This document shows, one piece after another, positions 18,555-22,103 of a stretch of DNA of 22,103 bases. The notes beneath the pieces are model-generated. The model saw only the letters and a program-made list of their open reading frames with translations, did no database searches and was not told the DNA's origin. The position numbers and the translations under genes are program-made. The stretch lies in the NCBI GenBank assembly GCA_003427395.1, contig BFEA01000139.1, positions 380,816 to 402,918 of the forward strand. The letters are read 5' to 3'. The stretch is from Chara braunii. Taxonomy: Eukaryota; Streptophyta; Charophyceae; Charales; Characeae. How positions within the stretch are numbered: position 1 is the stretch's first letter; every line of letters begins with the position of its first letter.

Positions 18555-20051
18555 ATGCGCAGTTGTGATAGAGGTTGGGTTTCACTGGGGACAATTCCGG
18601 AAAGCATTTTCATTATGTTTACTTACTGCGTTGTCCTCGACCGCGTTATCCGGTTGAACGCCGATATTCCATTTGGGTCAGGACTGATGACACTTGCTGG
18701 CCATGTGCACGACTTTTTGGAAAGGAAACAGTTGTTGAGGTTGAATGATTTCTTTTATGACAATTTGAAATGTGGGATAAAGTGGACCATAAAAAATGAG
18801 AGACTACCGAACGATGGAGAGGAGGACCCTCGGAGAGATCCTCGATATGGATGGATTCCACTGCAAGTACCTCTGATGGGTTCAAAGGTGATTATGACTG
18901 TTTTAGATCTTGCTAACAACGTATGGGAAGCAACATACAGCAAGGGTGAGTTGTTGACTCGGAAATTGTCCACAATTTGTGGGGACGGACCATCTTTCCC
19001 TGATCCTTATGAAATGTATGTGTCGTTATCATTTGATGAGTCCTCCGTATTCCCCGTTCACTCTTGTAGTATGAGAGATCAATTTAGAGCATGGGAGCGG
19101 TACTCTTGTTTACTGGAATGTGCGTGGGACCCAGTAAGTCGCTCACAGGGGTCGTCGTGTCGTTGTGATGTAGCGGACACTATTATAACGGCAGATAGGT
19201 TTGTAGAGGCAAACAACAACTGGGGATATTTCGTGAATTGGGTTGAAGGGAAGTTACATCCGGCAATGTTCAACGGGAAATGGACAATGGCAGCATGTGG
19301 GGATAATGATTTCTGTATCCCGTTGGGGTGTATCCCTGAAGGATTGCTGAGTCATTTTCACCACCTTGTCATTCTGTTGAAGGTATGTTTTTCCAATGTT
19401 GGTGAGGGTGATACAATGTTATTGGAAGAACATGCCAGGTATTGCTTCGATCGCATTCCTGGTAGAGACAGACAAATGTTCACAGGTGCCTATGACACAA
19501 TGTTCGATGACGAATTTTGGGCAGTGAAATCAAAATCCGACAAAAGTTTTGAGGGGCAATGTCCATATGGACAGCTTCCTAAACACATCAGATCTTCTGC
19601 ACTTTTGGGGTGGGTCCCAATACTGTGTCCTATGACATTTGCGGGCTTTGAGCATCTGGAAACAATTTTTTTTGATCCGCTGGGAGTCCCTTTCTCTTTG
19701 ACTTACACGAAAGGTCTGCTGACATTCATCCGATCGTCTGGCATGACGCACGCGGCAGACATGAGATCTCTAATGGCGAAGTTGGGGACAAATGCACAAG
19801 CGAAGGAATACATTCTTCAAGAACCAACAAAAGATTCTGGAATTGATCGTGCCAAAAATGCGAAAGTGAAGCCAAAGCAAATGGCAGTTCCAGGGAAAAA
19901 AAGTCTGCAAGATATTCGTACTTTGCAGAAATCTACCGACCTCCTGATTTCAAAGACTGTCTTTTATCGGGTCGTTCAAGAAATTACGAAGGACAGGAAA
20001 AAGGACGCCCACATGCATCTCCTTGGTCTTCAAGCTCTTCAAGAGATCTAG
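18555..20051 (+). CDS. Duplicated-module protein fused to a histone H3-like fold (interrupted)
   Basis: The first in-frame ATG is at 18555, but the frame is open from 18411 and the upstream part is clearly protein-like. The segment VNW..G.L.P before the ATG (from 18495) is repeated 246 residues later (near 19233), and 12 of 36 residues match with no gap up to LG.IPE. The similarity continues through GW(I/V)P (18849 and 19608) to TY(S/T)KG.LL (18933 and 19701), so two diverged copies of a module of about 250 residues form the body. I do not recognise the module. From 19890 the protein changes into a histone H3-like fold: PGKKSLQDIRTLQKSTDLLI, K..F.R.V.EI..D.K.D, ALQE. A TAG at 20049-20051 ends the ORF in the middle of that fold, and H3-like sequence continues in the same frame beyond it. 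It could be a pseudogene, a read-through or spliced gene, or a domesticated mobile or viral gene. Confidence 0.7.
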   Translation: MRSCDRGWVSLGTIPESIFIMFTYCVVLDRVIRLNADIPFGSGLMTLAGHVHDFLERKQLLRLNDFFYDNLKCGIKWTIKNERLPNDGEEDPRRDPRYGWIPLQVPLMGSKVIMTVLDLANNVWEATYSKGELLTRKLSTICGDGPSFPDPYEMYVSLSFDESSVFPVHSCSMRDQFRAWERYSCLLECAWDPVSRSQGSSCRCDVADTIITADRFVEANNNWGYFVNWVEGKLHPAMFNGKWTMAACGDNDFCIPLGCIPEGLLSHFHHLVILLKVCFSNVGEGDTMLLEEHARYCFDRIPGRDRQMFTGAYDTMFDDEFWAVKSKSDKSFEGQCPYGQLPKHIRSSALLGWVPILCPMTFAGFEHLETIFFDPLGVPFSLTYTKGLLTFIRSSGMTHAADMRSLMAKLGTNAQAKEYILQEPTKDSGIDRAKNAKVKPKQMAVPGKKSLQDIRTLQKSTDLLISKTVFYRVVQEITKDRKKDAHMHLLGLQALQEI

Positions 20052-20162
20052 GAGCAGTGGATAAGTCAATTGTTCCAAGACGCGGTTTTGGTAGCATCTT
20101 GTACTAGACGTGTCACAGTCTTTCCCAAGGATCTTCACACAGTCATTATGATACGGAACGAT
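19890..20162 (+). pseudogene. Histone H3-like fold, split by in-frame TAG
   Basis: Hand alignment to canonical H3 from Gly44 to about Glu133 needs no gap. I count 38 identities in 90 columns, the TAG column included. Conserved blocks are IR..QKST.LLI.K..F.R.V.EI..D.K.D (helix N and helix 1), ALQE..E....LF.D..L.A (helix 2), and RVT..PKD......IR (loop 2 and helix 3). Loop 1 has canonical length, so it is not CENH3-like. The tail is replaced by about ten residues (KVKPKQMAV). Changes include R63 to S, R72 to Q, H113 to C and R129 to M, so DNA contacts and the H3-H3 interface would differ. The TAG (20049-20051) falls in helix 2 at the position of Ser96 of H3. After the fold, about 19 residues follow to TAG 20217. 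Confidence 0.8.
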
Positions 20163-20276
20163 AAATTTAGTGAGGGATGGAAGGAGAGAGCTAGGGAGTG
20201 CATTCCACGAGCACCTTAGACAAGTTATGAGAGGACTTCGATGCAGCGGATGAAACGAAGGCGGACAGAGAAATGA
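20052..20276 (+). other. Continuation of the H3-like frame and basic tail
   Basis: In the same frame as the ORF above, codons from 20052 read EQWISQLFQD, then TRRVTVFPKDL, then EGWKERARECIPRAP, ending in TAG at 20217-20219. If that TAG were also sense, 18 more codons ending in MQRMKRRRTEK would follow to TGA at 20274-20276. The strongly basic end resembles a nuclear-localisation tail, but this may be chance. Confidence 0.5.
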
Positions 20277-20509
20277 AATGTAGACGATGTTTTTTCTGTG
20301 AACAGTTGTACGTGTAACATACGCGTAGAGGAAGAATGATAATATATTTTTTTTTCATGGTTGTTGTGTTTTTCTTCTACGAAGTTTGTTACTACGGCGG
20401 AGGCTTAGACGTTCTCCTCGGCACAACAGAACGATGACTAATTAACTCAAGGATGATGAGTAGTATTCCATAGTTTGAGGACAATGAACTTTCAAACTGT
20501 ATTGTTTAC

Positions 20510-20515
20510 AATAAA
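20510..20515 (+). terminator. AATAAA polyadenylation-type signal
   Basis: AATAAA lies about 290 bases after the TAG at 20217, in AT-rich sequence that ends the gene neighbourhood. It suits a 3' end for the H3-fusion transcript. Confidence 0.45.
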
Positions 20516-20529
20516 ACACAGAATTGTGC

Positions 20530-21360
20530 ATGTGCTTTATATTCCTTAGTTCCGTTTTTTTTCTATGGACATGGCGGAATTTGTTCTGACTATCGTCATG
20601 TCATCGAGGTTGGTTGTTTTCTGTTGTTCGCCATATGCCGCAGGGGCAGTGGTCATATGTACGAAATGACATTCGGGCTGGACTTTAACCTTTTTCTTGG
20701 TTGGGTTTTAAGCCTGTCGTGTGCTCGTCTGCATCTCGGAAGGGTTGTTCTTGTTATTCGGTGTAATTTGCCATTGCAGCGTAGCGCTGCCCTCATGTGA
20801 GACTAATCATCCGGGATCTGGTTTTGTCTTCGGATGCATTGTTGTCGGACATGTTGAAATTGTTGAATTAGGTATTCGAGTTCACGGTCGTCCGCAATCA
20901 TATCAACATTGCAAACTTTTATTTATAGTCGTATTGTGGGAAAAAAAAAAAGGATATCTTGCTTGGTCTTGTCCCGTTGTTTGCCCTGTGGCGCATGAGC
21001 GGCATTTTGTGTTCGTGTTATTCGTTGTTGCCCCTCTGTTCAGTTATATTTCGTTGTTCCCTTCCTCTTTTCTTCGCCTCTCTGCCTCTGGGCTGTGTGC
21101 AAGTGGGTCGAGATGACACACGGGGGTGGGGGCAGCAGGCGCTCAATTTACATCCATGTGGGCGGCCTTGCATGCACGAGGTTCTGAACGAATGGGGAGT
21201 TTTTGTAGACTGAGGATAAACAGTGAATTTAATTCTTCTTTTTTTAGTTTTTGCGCTTTCATAATTGTGTGACTATATTAGCAGAGAGAGAGACATGCAT
21301 GCTATTCATGGATCACTCGATCCCCTTGTTTCACCTCTCATGGCTCCTTTCATGTTGTGT
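20530..21360. other. No supported gene
   Basis: T-rich sequence with an A-run at 20941-20951. ORFs of 131 and 84 codons on plus are hydrophobic and overlapping, without known domains. Confidence 0.35.
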
Positions 21361-21462
21361 CTATATTCTGTGAAACACTATGGTTGGAGCTGACATACAC
21401 TTACAGACACACAGATACATACACACACAGATAGATACGCACACACACACACATGATTTATC

Positions 21463-21621
21463 TTTGTCGTAAAGGTGGTTGTGCTTCGTGTCGTACTGCA
21501 TCGTAGTGGACGACCGGAACGGATGTATGTATTTGTCGTCAAGGTGGTTATGCTCTGTATCCGAATGCACGAAGGTACAGGAAGGGAGTCAAACCACCTT
21601 TACGACAAACTGTTCCTCGAG

Positions 21622-21693
<72 letters not shown>

Positions 21694-21847
21694 CGAGAGG
21701 GGGGAAGGTTGGCTCCAGGACGGGAACGGATTTATGTATTTGTCCTAAAGGTGGTTATGATCTATGTCCGAATGCACGAAGGTGCAGGAAGGGAGCCAAG
21801 CGACCTTTACGACACACAATAGTTCGACTGACTCGAACACAAACACA

Positions 21848-21894
<47 letters not shown>

Positions 21895-22063
21895 ACAGAT
21901 GTCTTTGTCGTAAAGGTGGTTGTGCTTCGTGCCGTACTGCATCGTAATCGAGGACTGAGACGGATGTATGTATTTGTCGTAAAGGTGGTTATGCTCTGTG
22001 TCCGAATGCACGAAGGTGCAGGAAGGGAGTCAAACCACCTTTACGATAAACCGTTCCTCGAGT

Positions 22064-22102
<39 letters not shown>

Positions 22103-22103
22103 A
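21463..22103 (+). repeat. 441-bp repeat with internal inverted copies and CA tracts
   Basis: TTTGTCGTAAAGGTGGTT occurs at 21463-21480, near-identically at 21532-21549, and inverted (AACCACCTTTACGACAAA) at 21592-21609. The same trio returns at 21904, 21973 and 22033, exactly 441 bases later. A partial unit between them has the word at 21739-21756 and its inverted form at 21799-21816. CA tracts lie between units at about 21426-21452, 21623-21692, 21841-21897 and 22062-22103. The array runs past the window edge. Confidence 0.85.

Noticed and set aside
18394-18657. 87-codon plus ORF overlapping the start of the fusion gene
   Set aside because: The other frame shows the VNW/LG.IPE repeat homology; this one is its shadow.
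19890-20162. Centromeric H3 (CENH3) identity
   Set aside because: Loop 1 has the canonical length without the extra residues usual in CENH3, and the tail is missing, so the H3-like fold cannot be assigned to that class.

Overview
This window looks like repeat-rich nuclear DNA from a eukaryote. Long microsatellites and minisatellites, a poly(A)-tailed LINE remnant whose C-terminal zinc-knuckle (zf-RVT-like) region resembles that of plant L1 elements, and a consensus GT donor site all point that way. There are no bacterial-style operons. A streptophyte alga or other green-lineage plant, for example a Chara-like genome, is my best guess, but the sequence alone cannot prove it.

Layout. 1-2900: GC-rich start with a G-quadruplex motif, clusters of small hairpins, several microsatellites and a tRNA-like SINE head. 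2900-6575: ordinary sequence, then a 92-bp tandem repeat, a 45-bp minisatellite that keeps frame, a 1.7-kb 53-bp minisatellite and a CT/CA tract. 6575-9050: GT-rich sequence, then an array of about 17 hairpin units around a constant CATAAGTTG core. 9050-12900: old degenerate duplications, including a two-copy block of about 365 bp. 12910-15500: a decayed, 5'-truncated LINE on the minus strand. 15816-15969: a short retroposon with a 13-bp target-site duplication whose 3' end resembles the LINE's. 16370-16800: an inverted repeat and A-runs. 17180-20520: the only convincing host-type or domesticated coding region. 21460-22103: a 441-bp repeat with CA tracts.

The main result lies in 17548-20219. 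A 187-codon ORF with a coiled-coil-like start is followed by a long ORF whose protein contains two diverged copies of an unrecognised module of about 250 residues. Fused to its C-terminal end is a complete histone-H3-like fold of about 90 residues. That fold aligns with canonical H3 without gaps, but an in-frame TAG at 20049-20051 cuts it in the middle of the fold. The H3-like sequence resumes in the same frame after the TAG. It is therefore either a recently broken gene, a gene whose TAG is read through or spliced out, or a sequencing or assembly error. Two more in-frame TAGs (18408 and 20217) frame the same reading frame. I do not know a described protein with this architecture.

Most other open frames in the window are by-products of low-complexity or tandem sequence, and I have left them out or marked them as weak.
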